Shown piece by piece: positions 17,095-26,294 of a stretch of DNA of 29,629 nt. Origin of the DNA: a virus. The translations under genes were made by a program, and so were the position numbers. The notes beneath the pieces are model-generated. The model saw only the letters and a list, made by a program, of their open reading frames with translations, was not told the origin of the DNA and did no database searches. Positions within the stretch are counted from its first letter, which is position 1; every line of letters starts with the position of its first letter. Where the stretch lies: positions 1 to 29,629 of the IMG/VR virus record IMGVR_UViG_3300026094_000025; one strand, written 5' to 3'.

Positions 17095-20000
17095 TTAAAT
17101 TTGTGTAGTCGTTGGTGAAATTCTCAAAGTAGATGAGGTCAGTGAATCTACAACCTCTACGTCATTTACAGTTGCCGCATTTACAAATATTTCATCTGGT
17201 TGTGAACGCACTTCGTAGAGGTCTCCAAAACGCTTGTTGAGATCCAGTGGTACCAATACCACGCTAGATACTATGTCACCCAATTCTTGGTGCAAGTATG
17301 CACTCAATTCTGAAAAGTAAAATGTATCTCCAAAATCCCAATTCTCTATTGTAAAGTAATTATTCATTTCAGAAATAACCCTACTTTTAACTTCACTGTC
17401 ACTTACCACTGAATTACGTTGTTTAACAACTTTAATTGTGGCTTGTAATTCTACATCTGCTTTACTTCCAAAAAGTGTTTTAAACTTAGCACTGTTTAAA
17501 ATGATATTATCTGAAATCATTTTAAAATCTTGCAATTCACTATATTCCTGTGATAACTGCTCAATAGATGGTGGGACAGGTTCTGCTACAGTGTTTGTGC
17601 TATCATTAATATATTGTTGATATGCTGAATAATAACCACTCGTTATAACATAGATATCAATAATGTTTGTGCTGCCCGGATCTATTCGACGACTATTTGG
17701 AGAATTATGGCGATATTGAAAATCAATATCTTGACGACCGGTTCGTGCAAAAAAATCATCTCGCTCTGTTAAAGTACCTACTCCATTAGAGTCTGAAAAT
17801 TGCCAGAAATGTTCTTCGGAAGTTGCATAAAATATCTGACCATCTACCAAACGTTGTCTGTTTTGTAGAATTTCGTCTTTCGTTGAATAAGAAGAATTAA
17901 TTACGCCACTTGATACAACCTGTAAGCGTTCTAAATTATCAAAATCTACAATTCTTTGAAGAAATACAAGCTTTTGGCTTGGTGAGCGACTAGGATTGAC
18001 AATCTCACGGAAGAAATCAGGGTCATCAGCTACACCATCTGAGTCAGAATCTGCATAGCTAATAAGAACACTAAAATCATTAACAAACCCGTCACTTTGT
18101 TGTGGCTGTCCAATAATATCTAATTTGTTATCAAATGCTATTGGTTGTGGGCTATCTGGTTGACTATTGGTTTTCAATACATTAACAAAATCATTAATTA
18201 CTGTTCCATTCTTACTATCAAACACTGTTTCATTATCATTATAATAGAATCGCGTTTCCAATACGGACGCAAAATAATATTCTAATGAACGACTTTTGAC
18301 CGTGAATACCTGCCCTTGTGTTGTGAATTGCACCAACCACGAAGCATCCGCGTTTATGCCGGTAGTGTTTTTTGCATTATCTAAATTAAATTCAGCATCT
18401 TCAGCTAGATTGGTACTGGTGATAATATACCACTCTCTGTTGTCACTATCATAACCAAGACCAAAATTGCGGAATAAACGAACTTGTTCAACAATTTGTT
18501 GTTCAAAATCTACTGGAAAATCAATTACAAATTTTGGTATAATATCAGTAATAATTGCACCACTAGGAATTCTTTCATTTAGTGTGATAGGGCCTACACC
18601 ATCTGGCAAATTTCCGGTACCAAAGTTAGTACCGTCTTCTATTATCTCGACTGGTGTTGCCCATATAAATGATTTCTCGTTGCTTCTAGTTGGTGTTCCT
18701 ATTACCAATTGATTATCACTAGTAAAGTAGAATCCAGCAGGTGCTTCAAACTTTATCAAGGCACCGGGCTCAATGTAGCGTCGAGTGCTACTGGTGAATT
18801 CACCAACACTTTGCGGTCTAGAAATAGATTCCGAATAAAAGAATCCAGTTGTTTGGTTGATTTTTGTGGTCGACAAATTCCACTCTAATTCTTGAACTGC
18901 AATATTAGGGCGTGAAAACTGATCATGATAAAACTGAATTGTTGAACGTCTAGATACAAGTGGCTCGACTCGATTAACAATAGTGTCAGCGATATCATTT
19001 ATTGTATTCCATGTAAATGTAAAACTTGGTTGTCCTTGCTCACGATACAACGCACCATCACTTGCAAATATATTTGTACTGGAATATTTTCCTGTAATGT
19101 CAATCAAATCAAGATAACGATTTGTGCCAACGCTGCTCCGGTTGACTGCTTTACTTTTGATAATGCTGCCGAATTTTGTAAATGGGAAGTTATTGTAATC
19201 TTCACCATTTACCATTCTATTTTGAGTGTAGTATCGTGCTGGTGCACGCTGTTTGATTTCGTCTAGTGTTTCTCTAGAGCGGGCATTGCTTACCGGAGTC
19301 TCAAGTGCAACAGTTAGTGTTAGTGTTTCGTTACGACCACTGCGACTAACATATGAAACGGGTATCGTGACAGACTGTAAATCTTCTGTGGTTATGACAT
19401 AATTCAAACCGTTATTAACACGCAATATTGTGCGGAAAAATCCTAATGGCATTTCGGCGAATACACCATCACCAAAATTAAGAGTAATTTGGTCATTTGC
19501 ACGACTGCTAACCGAGTAATAATATCGGTCATTTGAATCATTTTGTGTTCGGCTTGAGTAGATGTTCTCTACTTGTTCCCACTCACGTTGTAATTCACCA
19601 TTTGTGTCTAATTGGTTTAACCAAACGTCTTGGTCATTGATGCCACGAACATCAATTTTTATTTGGCGATTAGGTACTTTTTCAGTTACACGAAAATCTT
19701 GGAAACGAAGTGTGCCTTGTTTAAAATATAAAAAATATCCAGTATTATCAGATGCAAAACCTAGCCCATCATTGCGGAACAACACATTGAATTGTCCATT
19801 TGCTCGTGGGGTTGGTTCATAAATTCTATTTTCATCAGCACTCGTTGCGGATATCGCTTCAAATGCCATATCAATACCATTAACAGTAGCGTTGAATGGG
19901 AATACTGGGAGAAGCCCAGATGACAAATTGACAGTGTATTCTTCTGTACGCACGCCCAACAACTCTTTGCTGTTTGATGGATTTCCTATGCGTTGAGAAT

Positions 20001-20496
20001 CAACGAGTGCGGCATTAAATATTGAGTTGAATTGTTCCTGCCAGTTTTGATTGGTTGCATCATTCCAGTTTATTACTGTGTCAGCAAGATTGTTGCCTGC
20101 AAAATCACGAACAGTTTCTGTTGTTGAAACGGACTGTACTTTTAAAAACCCACTTGCAGATTCTGCACGCTTGGGTGTATAACTTATTAAGTCTGCAGCC
20201 TTCGTTACTGAGTCCCTGCGTTCAGCAGTTTCTAAAAAGTTTTCTCGGGCATTTAAATCTGATCTAAAAGATAGTGATTGCCCCATAAAGGCAACAACGT
20301 CGAGTAGTGCGATAAATTCAGAACTTTCAACATAATCATTGAAGCTTTCTGGATAATACCGTCTGAGATAATCAACAAAACTTTTTCTTAAAGTTTCATA
20401 GTCATAACTCTGGAAATCTGCTTCCCGGTATGTTTCATATATTCGACGCCAGTCCTCGACGCCAAAAACGGAAGTTTGTCTTGTTGTCTTTGCCAT
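17095..20496 (-). CDS. gp6: Baseplate wedge protein gp6 (Baseplate_J-like), enlarged
   Basis: 1133 residues. The N-terminus YDYETLRKSFVDYLRRYYPE, YVESSEFIALLDVVAFMGQSL (about 61-81) and DLNARENFLETAERRDSV (83-100) is the hallmark of T4-like gp6. The C-terminal region has the gp6/Baseplate_J pattern: VELQATIKVVK, a conserved ENWDFGDTFYFSELSAYLHQ, then IVSSVVLVPLD. gp6 dimers join neighbouring wedges into the baseplate ring around the hub and react to the infection signal (known for T4). T4 gp6 is about 660 residues, so this one is much longer; the region between about 600 and 980 includes an acidic DSDSDGVADD loop (816-825) resembling a calcium-binding loop. No Shine-Dalgarno is visible; a CATAAATA element lies 5 bases upstream of the ATG. 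It follows gp25 with a 32-base gap and is followed at one base by the giant gene. Confidence 0.93.
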   Translation of the reverse strand: MAKTTRQTSVFGVEDWRRIYETYREADFQSYDYETLRKSFVDYLRRYYPESFNDYVESSEFIALLDVVAFMGQSLSFRSDLNARENFLETAERRDSVTKAADLISYTPKRAESASGFLKVQSVSTTETVRDFAGNNLADTVINWNDATNQNWQEQFNSIFNAALVDSQRIGNPSNSKELLGVRTEEYTVNLSSGLLPVFPFNATVNGIDMAFEAISATSADENRIYEPTPRANGQFNVLFRNDGLGFASDNTGYFLYFKQGTLRFQDFRVTEKVPNRQIKIDVRGINDQDVWLNQLDTNGELQREWEQVENIYSSRTQNDSNDRYYYSVSSRANDQITLNFGDGVFAEMPLGFFRTILRVNNGLNYVITTEDLQSVTIPVSYVSRSGRNETLTLTVALETPVSNARSRETLDEIKQRAPARYYTQNRMVNGEDYNNFPFTKFGSIIKSKAVNRSSVGTNRYLDLIDITGKYSSTNIFASDGALYREQGQPSFTFTWNTINDIADTIVNRVEPLVSRRSTIQFYHDQFSRPNIAVQELEWNLSTTKINQTTGFFYSESISRPQSVGEFTSSTRRYIEPGALIKFEAPAGFYFTSDNQLVIGTPTRSNEKSFIWATPVEIIEDGTNFGTGNLPDGVGPITLNERIPSGAIITDIIPKFVIDFPVDFEQQIVEQVRLFRNFGLGYDSDNREWYIITSTNLAEDAEFNLDNAKNTTGINADASWLVQFTTQGQVFTVKSRSLEYYFASVLETRFYYNDNETVFDSKNGTVINDFVNVLKTNSQPDSPQPIAFDNKLDIIGQPQQSDGFVNDFSVLISYADSDSDGVADDPDFFREIVNPSRSPSQKLVFLQRIVDFDNLERLQVVSSGVINSSYSTKDEILQNRQRLVDGQIFYATSEEHFWQFSDSNGVGTLTERDDFFARTGRQDIDFQYRHNSPNSRRIDPGSTNIIDIYVITSGYYSAYQQYINDSTNTVAEPVPPSIEQLSQEYSELQDFKMISDNIILNSAKFKTLFGSKADVELQATIKVVKQRNSVVSDSEVKSRVISEMNNYFTIENWDFGDTFYFSELSAYLHQELGDIVSSVVLVPLDLNKRFGDLYEVRSQPDEIFVNAATVNDVEVVDSLTSSTLRISPTTTQI

Positions 20497-20501
20497 TCAG
20501 A

Positions 20502-20509
20502 TATTTATG
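20502..20509 (-). promoter_or_regulatory. Candidate late promoter (CATAAATA) abutting the gp6 start
   Basis: Minus-strand CATAAATA, then TCTGA, then the gp6 ATG at 20496. If transcription starts 6 bases after the element, as in T4 late promoters, the first base of the RNA is the A of the ATG. No ribosome site is visible, so this transcript would be leaderless; readthrough from upstream may also supply gp6 mRNA. Confidence 0.55.
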
Positions 20510-20528
20510 GCAAAAGTTAAAACCGCAG

Positions 20529-20903
20529 TTAATCTAGTTGGACTGTACGGCTACTTTCATCAAATTGTAACCGTAAATCTAGCGGAGTAGCACCTGAGTT
20601 AATTAAAAGCGACATTTCTAGCAATACGCCACCATCTCGGGTGAATACATTTATATCTTCTACAGCAAGACGAGGGTCATTGGTAACTACTCTTTCTGCT
20701 TCTTCTACGATTCTACCAACTACAGAATCGTTTAGTGGTTCAAATATAAATGACCAGATAGAGCTACCATACTCAGGGTTTCCGGGCTTTTCACCTTGAC
20801 GAATATTAAATGCATTTAATAAATCAATTTTTATTAAATCAACATCAAGTGCTGCAAATTTTTTAAAACGATTTTTGGTAGTGAATCCACGAAAAGTAAC
20901 CAT
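20529..20903 (-). CDS. gp25: Baseplate wedge protein gp25
   Basis: 124 residues, close to the 132 of T4 gp25. It carries the GPW/gp25 family signature: DLIKIDLLNAFNIRQGEKPG (22-41), YGSSIWSFIFEPLN (45-58) and the VVTNDPRLAVEDI segment (67-85). gp25 is a small lysozyme-fold-like wedge part (not an enzyme) that, with gp6 and gp53, forms the wedge core and contacts the first sheath ring (known for T4 and type VI secretion TssE). It sits 9 bases after gp5 and 32 before gp6; the order gp5-gp25-gp6 is what marine T4-like phages show. The start is supported by MVTFRGFTT, a typical beginning. Confidence 0.93.
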   Translation of the reverse strand: MVTFRGFTTKNRFKKFAALDVDLIKIDLLNAFNIRQGEKPGNPEYGSSIWSFIFEPLNDSVVGRIVEEAERVVTNDPRLAVEDINVFTRDGGVLLEMSLLINSGATPLDLRLQFDESSRTVQLD

Positions 20904-20912
20904 AATGTATAT

Positions 20913-23321
20913 TTAACCTAACTGGTCTGGCACACCATCATCAGGTGTAGTAAATGGTGGTACTTTTTTCGCAATAATTCTATCGGCTGCTTGAGTAAAT
21001 GCCTCGGGGAGATCTGATGTGTTGACATCTATTAACGGACTTCTAGTTCCGGTGCCACCGCCGCCACCAAAAAAGCTTCCAAGTGCTGGGATTTTTTGTA
21101 TTGCAAAGTTAACCGCATAGTTAGCACCGGCTGCGGCGATATTAATGTCACCAAGATTATCAGTTAAATCAGAAATTTTTCCGCCAATATCGTCTGCAAT
21201 ACCGCCAATGCCACCATCAAGTGCTGAACTAAATCCCTCGCCTATACTTGCCAATGACTCACCAAAATCTCCAGCAATATCACCTATTGATTCGCTTAAG
21301 TCACCGGCAATATCTGTTACATTACTCGATGATGAAAAACTTTCAATCCACTGTTTAGTAACACCAACGCCGTTTTTAGTTGCAGTTTGAACAAACACTG
21401 CTAATTGTTCAGGTGGTTCTTCGCCAGTAATTAATCCAGCATCTTGAAGTTGCAAAAATCTATCTGACATTACTTGTTGTTGGATAGAGTCTTGCAAATC
21501 TACGTTATTAATTAGAGTTTCAATGCTCGTTGCACCTTCTCTGCCTGTCCATATTTGAGAATTTTGTACAAATGTTTCTAAATTTAAATCGCTGTTGTTA
21601 AAAAATTCAGTTGAGCCGGGCTTTAACACACCAATTTCTTCTAACTTATCTGGTGTAAATGCAAATTTGCCTATACCTTTTTCAGTTACTTCTTCAGCTG
21701 CTTGTCCAGTGTCTTTTGCTGCTTGTGCAAGGAGTGCAGTAACTTGTTGAGGTTCAATTGAACCCAATGAAATTTGTCCGGGGTTTTGAAGGCTTACATC
21801 TCCAAGGTCAATGCCAGCAAATTGTGTTTCTTTTGTGCTTTCAATTGCTGCAGATTGTGCTTCTGCTAGTGCAGCTGGACTTCTTGTTGACAAGCGTGTA
21901 TCTAGTGCCACACCTAAGTTGTGTAAGGGATATGGCTCGTGTGTCGGAGCTCGTGTTACAATTGTTTTGAGTTCGCCCTGTTCAACTTGCCACCCAAGAT
22001 TTGAATCATATTTTGACTCTGAAAGAGGGTATTTTGCAATTGGTGCAGGTTTTAAAACAGGAGTAGGGGGGAAGGTGTTTAACCCAATGACTCCGCCACG
22101 CAATGACAACAAATTATCTGATGAGAAGCTTCCTATTTTAGACTGAAGTGCCAACGTAACACCAGAACGAATTCCAACAGATTTGTCACCATTGATTGAT
22201 ACTGCATTATTAGAATTAAGAGATAATGAACCTGCCGATTGTGCCGTTAAGTTTTCTTCAGAATTTAGGTTAAGGAACTTCCCTGCATTGATATTAACAT
22301 TTTCATCAGCGTGTAAGTTCAAATCACCTTGTGTTCTCAAGTTGATTGAATTTGACGAATAAACATCTACTGTTCCTTCTTTGCCAAATTCTAACCATGT
22401 TTGCCCATTTGCGTGAGTGATATAAAAACAATCACCAGAGTCACTCATTGTAATTTGGTGACCTCGGGCAGTTCGTATTCTAACCATTTGATCACGACCA
22501 TCCAAGTCGCCATCATCCATTACAAAACTGTGCCCACCTTTGCGAGCAACTACTTTTGCATCTTCAGGTGATATTTCACCTGAATCAAGTTTTTCACGAA
22601 TTTCTGAATCTTCAAGGCGAGTGTCATACACTGGACGGCCCGGTGATGAGACACCATATACAGAGCTTGGTGTTTCCCTCTGGCTAGTTGAACCAATTGT
22701 TCCGCGAACACGATCTTGTAGTAGACCTTGTTGGAAAAGCTGATTAGCAACTACACTGTGAACTGGTTTTTTTACATTTGGAAAGTTTTGATCAGCAAGA
22801 ATGGAGCGATCTTCATCGTTAAGTTCTGTGACTGGTAAGCGATATTCACCTGCGAATAATTTTCTTTGATCGTCGGATAAATTTACATTTTCACGCTCAG
22901 CACCAGCAATTCCCGGTACCATATGAGAAACACCCGGTTCTGGTATACATCCAAGATAGTATCCGTCATTGTGCTTTCCAGCCGGAAAAAAACAAAGAAC
23001 TCGAATTCCTATGTCAGGTGGGGTGAACCACATCCCATAAGAATGCCGATTTCCTTCATATGTCCCGATGCCTTCGGCATTTCCAGATTTTTCAGTTGTT
23101 CCAAAAAATGGAGACAGATAACGAACAGTTCTCCATAAAGACGAATCAGATTTGTCAGGGCCCGCGAACTCCTCAATATAAACACTCACACGACCTAGTC
23201 TTAATGGGTCAATGTTATTACGAATTTCACCTATGTAAGGACCTGTTTCAACTGACACTCCGCCGCGATCAAATTTAAACCCTTGTCCTTTTCCTTTTCC
23301 GCGTATTATATTTTCAGTCAT
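20913..23321 (-). CDS. gp5: Baseplate hub / central spike protein gp5 without lysozyme domain
   Basis: 802 residues. An OB-fold domain occupies about 25-135 (YIGEIRNNIDPLRLGRVSVY, SYGMWFTPPDIGIRVLCFFP, YYLGCIPEPG), as in T4 gp5 and VgrG. After a linker, GHSFVMDDGDLDG, VRIRTARGHQITMSDSG and TWLEFGKEGTVDVYSS lead into a repetitive region (about 325-395) of short alternating strands (LNLHADENVNINAGKFLNLN) typical of the gp5 triple beta-helix needle. The T4 lysozyme domain is not present between OB fold and needle. Past the needle there is a long extra tail; residues about 667-725 repeat the pattern DIAGDLSESIGDIAGDFGES, probably amphipathic, and a Gly run lies near 750. In T4 the gp5 trimer sits under gp27 and punctures the outer membrane. 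It is translated 17 bases after the upstream 865-residue hub-like gene. Confidence 0.9.
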   Translation of the reverse strand: MTENIIRGKGKGQGFKFDRGGVSVETGPYIGEIRNNIDPLRLGRVSVYIEEFAGPDKSDSSLWRTVRYLSPFFGTTEKSGNAEGIGTYEGNRHSYGMWFTPPDIGIRVLCFFPAGKHNDGYYLGCIPEPGVSHMVPGIAGAERENVNLSDDQRKLFAGEYRLPVTELNDEDRSILADQNFPNVKKPVHSVVANQLFQQGLLQDRVRGTIGSTSQRETPSSVYGVSSPGRPVYDTRLEDSEIREKLDSGEISPEDAKVVARKGGHSFVMDDGDLDGRDQMVRIRTARGHQITMSDSGDCFYITHANGQTWLEFGKEGTVDVYSSNSINLRTQGDLNLHADENVNINAGKFLNLNSEENLTAQSAGSLSLNSNNAVSINGDKSVGIRSGVTLALQSKIGSFSSDNLLSLRGGVIGLNTFPPTPVLKPAPIAKYPLSESKYDSNLGWQVEQGELKTIVTRAPTHEPYPLHNLGVALDTRLSTRSPAALAEAQSAAIESTKETQFAGIDLGDVSLQNPGQISLGSIEPQQVTALLAQAAKDTGQAAEEVTEKGIGKFAFTPDKLEEIGVLKPGSTEFFNNSDLNLETFVQNSQIWTGREGATSIETLINNVDLQDSIQQQVMSDRFLQLQDAGLITGEEPPEQLAVFVQTATKNGVGVTKQWIESFSSSSNVTDIAGDLSESIGDIAGDFGESLASIGEGFSSALDGGIGGIADDIGGKISDLTDNLGDINIAAAGANYAVNFAIQKIPALGSFFGGGGGTGTRSPLIDVNTSDLPEAFTQAADRIIAKKVPPFTTPDDGVPDQLG

Positions 23322-23338
23322 GTTGTCTTTCTTTCATT

Positions 23339-25936
23339 TTAATCATCATCCAGTGATGTTGGAGGTGGTATCAAATCGACTCCAGCCTGCACTCCGGGAT
23401 TGCTTGTTGTATCTGCCGATTGAAAAGTATTTCTATTTGATTCTTGAAATCCGCGATTAATTCGTTCAGTGACGTCAAACATCAAAGTTGCTGAGATTTG
23501 TTGTGTAAACTTTCCACCTGAAAAATTACTTAGCACTCTGTTGGCTCTATATACAAGTTTATGGCTGCCGGGGTCAGCATCTTTAGTTTTATTAAAATTT
23601 CTGATTGGCATTGTACCAGTTTTTTCAACATCATAATCTGTTGGAAGATTAAATGATAATTGAAAAAGTGGTTCTTGGGAGTCATAATTTATTGAATCGT
23701 CTGGTAAAAATTGATCAATATTAAAACCTCCTACTGAGTTATAAAATAATTCACTTTGTTGAATCCATGCTGGATCTCCCATCACTTTCAATTCAGCATA
23801 CCCTTGATCGGCAGGACTATACAAAGAACTTGCGGCGTCTGCAGCTGGTCTTCCGGCTTCGCCGGTTTCCATCACTTCACTTTGATCTGATATATCAAGA
23901 GTGGTGTATTTTGAGGTAGAGGTTTGTGGGTTTCCTACACCTATATCAATGCCAGCCGTGGCGGCTTTGGGTGCCATTTTAAGGTAAAAAAGAGAATTAA
24001 ATTCTTGTTCAAAGGCTAAGACTTCTGTATTTTCGCCGGTGAACCAATAATCATATTTTTTATGAACTCCTCTGAACTTCGCTGATGGGAAATATTCACT
24101 ATGCAAATCATTTACTTTATACTTAGAAATATTGTATGTTATGTCATAAGCATATTCCTGCCTTCTAGTATCATACTCTTTGAAGTTTATATGTGTTGTT
24201 ATTTTATACCATAATGGCGGAGCATCATCATCTTCTTCATTATTCTCGGTGCTGTTCTGATTTTCGCTGTCAATCGAACCAGCGATGCCGCGTGGTATTT
24301 GAAACTTTTTACTAACAAGTGTTACGCCCGCCGACGATGCGGAGTCCGGGTTGTTCCGATTCAAAGAACGGCTACGATCAACAGCTGGATCTGATGTTAT
24401 GTCTACTATTTGTTGATTTGTAATATAAGTACTTGACCGTATAAGAAGATCTAATACTTGTGTCAATGGTTGTCCAGCAATTATTGAATATTTACGGCCC
24501 GCTGCTTGATTAAGGGGTATCGACTGGTTCACCGAATTATTGGTTCTCTCAACCGTTGGTAGATTTGCTAAATTTGAGGTCTCTGAACTATGAACTACCT
24601 TGGCCTTTTTTATGTCTTCATCGATTACAACATGATACTTGTTTGCTACCTCGGCACCCTTTTCTGCAGCACGAATTTCTTCATATCTGTTAAGTGCAGC
24701 TATTATTCCACCATGCAGCGTTTTGTTTGTTTCTTCGCCAATTGCATCATTATTATCATCATCATCATCAACAAACTCAGGTTCATCGCCACCGAATAGT
24801 TGTTCTATAGTTTGTCCTGATATTTCAATATTATAGGGCACAGAAGCATAAATCTGACCCAGACCCACATATTGATTAATTGCCAATGCTTTACAAGCAT
24901 ATACTACTGATTGATTAGCAATTGTAAACTTTATGCTTTCCCACATAAATGGTATAAATTTTTCAACAACTGCATTTGAATCTGTGGCACTTCTTGCATT
25001 ATTTTCAGGTCTAACCAAGTTACCATCTTCGTCATATCCATAAAATTGAATAACCATAAGATAAGGCTGGCTTAACATGTTTTGATCCGAACCTTGAAAA
25101 TTATTCACTGCATCACGCAAGCGATCCAAAAAACTAATTCCATATGGTTCAATGATATCAAATGCCAACCTTGTAGCGTTATGTGCACCTTGTGTGCTTT
25201 TGCCTGTGATTAATGATTCCATTTCAAAATTATCAATGTAAAAATCATCATCAAAAAATTGATTTCTTTTTTCATCAGATGACTTTATGCCACCTGTTTG
25301 TATTAGTAATGTGCTACCAAGAATATCTTTTACACCAGTTAATATCATATTTCTATAGTCATCCGGTTTCATCAAATAAATTGAAAGAGAATATGAATAA
25401 CTTGTGAACTCAGATAAAATATTTGGGCGTGGAACTATTGTCGACGTAAAACTATTTGGAATAGATACTCCATCCCTTACTGTGCTTGTTGCATCTTCTT
25501 CACTATAATCGTCTGCTGACTCATTACCATCGTCATCCGGAACGGTTTCTGGTATTATGGGGTTTCCGGGTTGTCCCGGTGCAAAAGTAGACTGACCTCC
25601 CACACCGCCAGCTCCTCCGGGTCCTTGTCCTAACGGCCCGGTTCCCCCACGAAATACTCTTACTCCACTAGCTAAGTCGTTTTCATTCTCTGGATCTACC
25701 GTTCCGGAATCAGGTTCAGGGCGTTGTGTGTTTGCGTCTTCTGCTCTTGCCGCCTGATCCGTGCTTACAGTTTGTCCAGAGCTTTCTGCTGGGTTGCCGC
25801 CACCCCAAATACCTTTAGTTCTTACTAGACTTTGGTACACGTCTTCAACTGTTGCATCGGGGTCGACACGCAATATATCTTCCCGCTCTTCAGTAAAGAT
25901 TTCTTCTGCACGCTTTCGCAGATCGGTTTCTGCCAT
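23339..25936 (-). CDS. Hub-like virion structural protein (possible gp27 counterpart)
   Basis: 865 residues. Residues 1-40 are charged and helical (LRKRAEEIFTEEREDILRV), 45-160 are low-complexity, acidic and Gly/Pro-rich, and a folded part starts near 175 with EFTSYSYSLSIYLM. Patterns seen in hub proteins of large marine myophages follow: TRLAFDIIEPYGISFLDRL, YLMVIQFYGYDEDGN, WESIKFTIANQSVVY, then a late WYKITTHINFKEYDTRRQEY, KKYDYWFTGENTEVLAFEQE and FNSLFYLKMAP. An acidic DDDDD run lies near 388-397. Position between the tube cap/wedge genes and gp5, where the spike's partner should be encoded, suggests it forms the hub cup like T4 gp27 (391 residues), but I see no direct gp27 sequence similarity. 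A structure prediction would decide. There is no clear Shine-Dalgarno; a 55-base gap separates it from gp53. Confidence 0.75.
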   Translation of the reverse strand: MAETDLRKRAEEIFTEEREDILRVDPDATVEDVYQSLVRTKGIWGGGNPAESSGQTVSTDQAARAEDANTQRPEPDSGTVDPENENDLASGVRVFRGGTGPLGQGPGGAGGVGGQSTFAPGQPGNPIIPETVPDDDGNESADDYSEEDATSTVRDGVSIPNSFTSTIVPRPNILSEFTSYSYSLSIYLMKPDDYRNMILTGVKDILGSTLLIQTGGIKSSDEKRNQFFDDDFYIDNFEMESLITGKSTQGAHNATRLAFDIIEPYGISFLDRLRDAVNNFQGSDQNMLSQPYLMVIQFYGYDEDGNLVRPENNARSATDSNAVVEKFIPFMWESIKFTIANQSVVYACKALAINQYVGLGQIYASVPYNIEISGQTIEQLFGGDEPEFVDDDDDNNDAIGEETNKTLHGGIIAALNRYEEIRAAEKGAEVANKYHVVIDEDIKKAKVVHSSETSNLANLPTVERTNNSVNQSIPLNQAAGRKYSIIAGQPLTQVLDLLIRSSTYITNQQIVDITSDPAVDRSRSLNRNNPDSASSAGVTLVSKKFQIPRGIAGSIDSENQNSTENNEEDDDAPPLWYKITTHINFKEYDTRRQEYAYDITYNISKYKVNDLHSEYFPSAKFRGVHKKYDYWFTGENTEVLAFEQEFNSLFYLKMAPKAATAGIDIGVGNPQTSTSKYTTLDISDQSEVMETGEAGRPAADAASSLYSPADQGYAELKVMGDPAWIQQSELFYNSVGGFNIDQFLPDDSINYDSQEPLFQLSFNLPTDYDVEKTGTMPIRNFNKTKDADPGSHKLVYRANRVLSNFSGGKFTQQISATLMFDVTERINRGFQESNRNTFQSADTTSNPGVQAGVDLIPPPTSLDDD

Positions 25937-25991
25937 TTTAATTATTGTCCATTATTTGCCTATCTGGCACCAAGTGTTCCATAACAGACTG

Positions 25992-26294
25992 CTAAAACCC
26001 TAGTGCCACGCGTAAATTTTCTATTTGTGGTAATCTAATACTTACACCTGTGCGAAAGTCTCCTAAAGGATCTATTAGCGTATTGGGATTACGCTGTGCG
26101 AACACCCACCAAAGACGTGATTCACCATATAAATCGTGTGCCAACAAATCTGGTCTAAACTCATATATTGAATTTATTTCAAACTTTTTGTCTGTTGGGT
26201 CTTTGGGGATAGGACGGTTTGACATAAACCCAAGCCGACCCGAACGCACTTCAGTGTCAAAATATGGACTATACTGACTGTATTGTTGTGCCAT
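25992..26294 (-). CDS. gp53: Baseplate wedge protein gp53
   Basis: 100 residues from the ATG at 26294. The upstream gene's stop overlaps this start as TAATG, which favours it over the TTG two codons earlier. The signature FRPDLLAHDLYGESRLWWVF, followed by AQRNPNTLIDPLGDFRTGVSIRLP, is the conserved LysM-like part of T4 gp53, which locks gp6 and gp25 in the wedge core. T4 gp53 is about 196 residues, so this is a short form consisting almost only of the conserved domain; the N-terminal 35 residues (SPYFDTEVRSGRLGFMSNRP) form the small lead-in. It lies between gp48 and the hub-like gene in one run of minus-strand genes. Confidence 0.87.
   Translation of the reverse strand: MAQQYSQYSPYFDTEVRSGRLGFMSNRPIPKDPTDKKFEINSIYEFRPDLLAHDLYGESRLWWVFAQRNPNTLIDPLGDFRTGVSIRLPQIENLRVALGF

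Noticed and set aside
20647-20654. TATAAATG on the minus strand inside gp25 as a further late promoter
   Set aside because: Last position differs from the conserved A, and it lies inside a gene far from the next start.
21811-22146. Plus-strand open frame of 111 residues opposite gp5
   Set aside because: Shadow of gp5, whose assignment is firm.
24749-24772. ATC trinucleotide run as a functional repeat
   Set aside because: It just encodes an Asp run in the acidic part of the hub-like protein.
25938-25982. 14-codon minus-strand frame (starting MEHLVPDRQ) filling the gap before the 865-residue gene and ending one base from its ATG
   Set aside because: Too short, no ribosome site and no similarity; it could be a coupling mini-cistron but chance is as likely.
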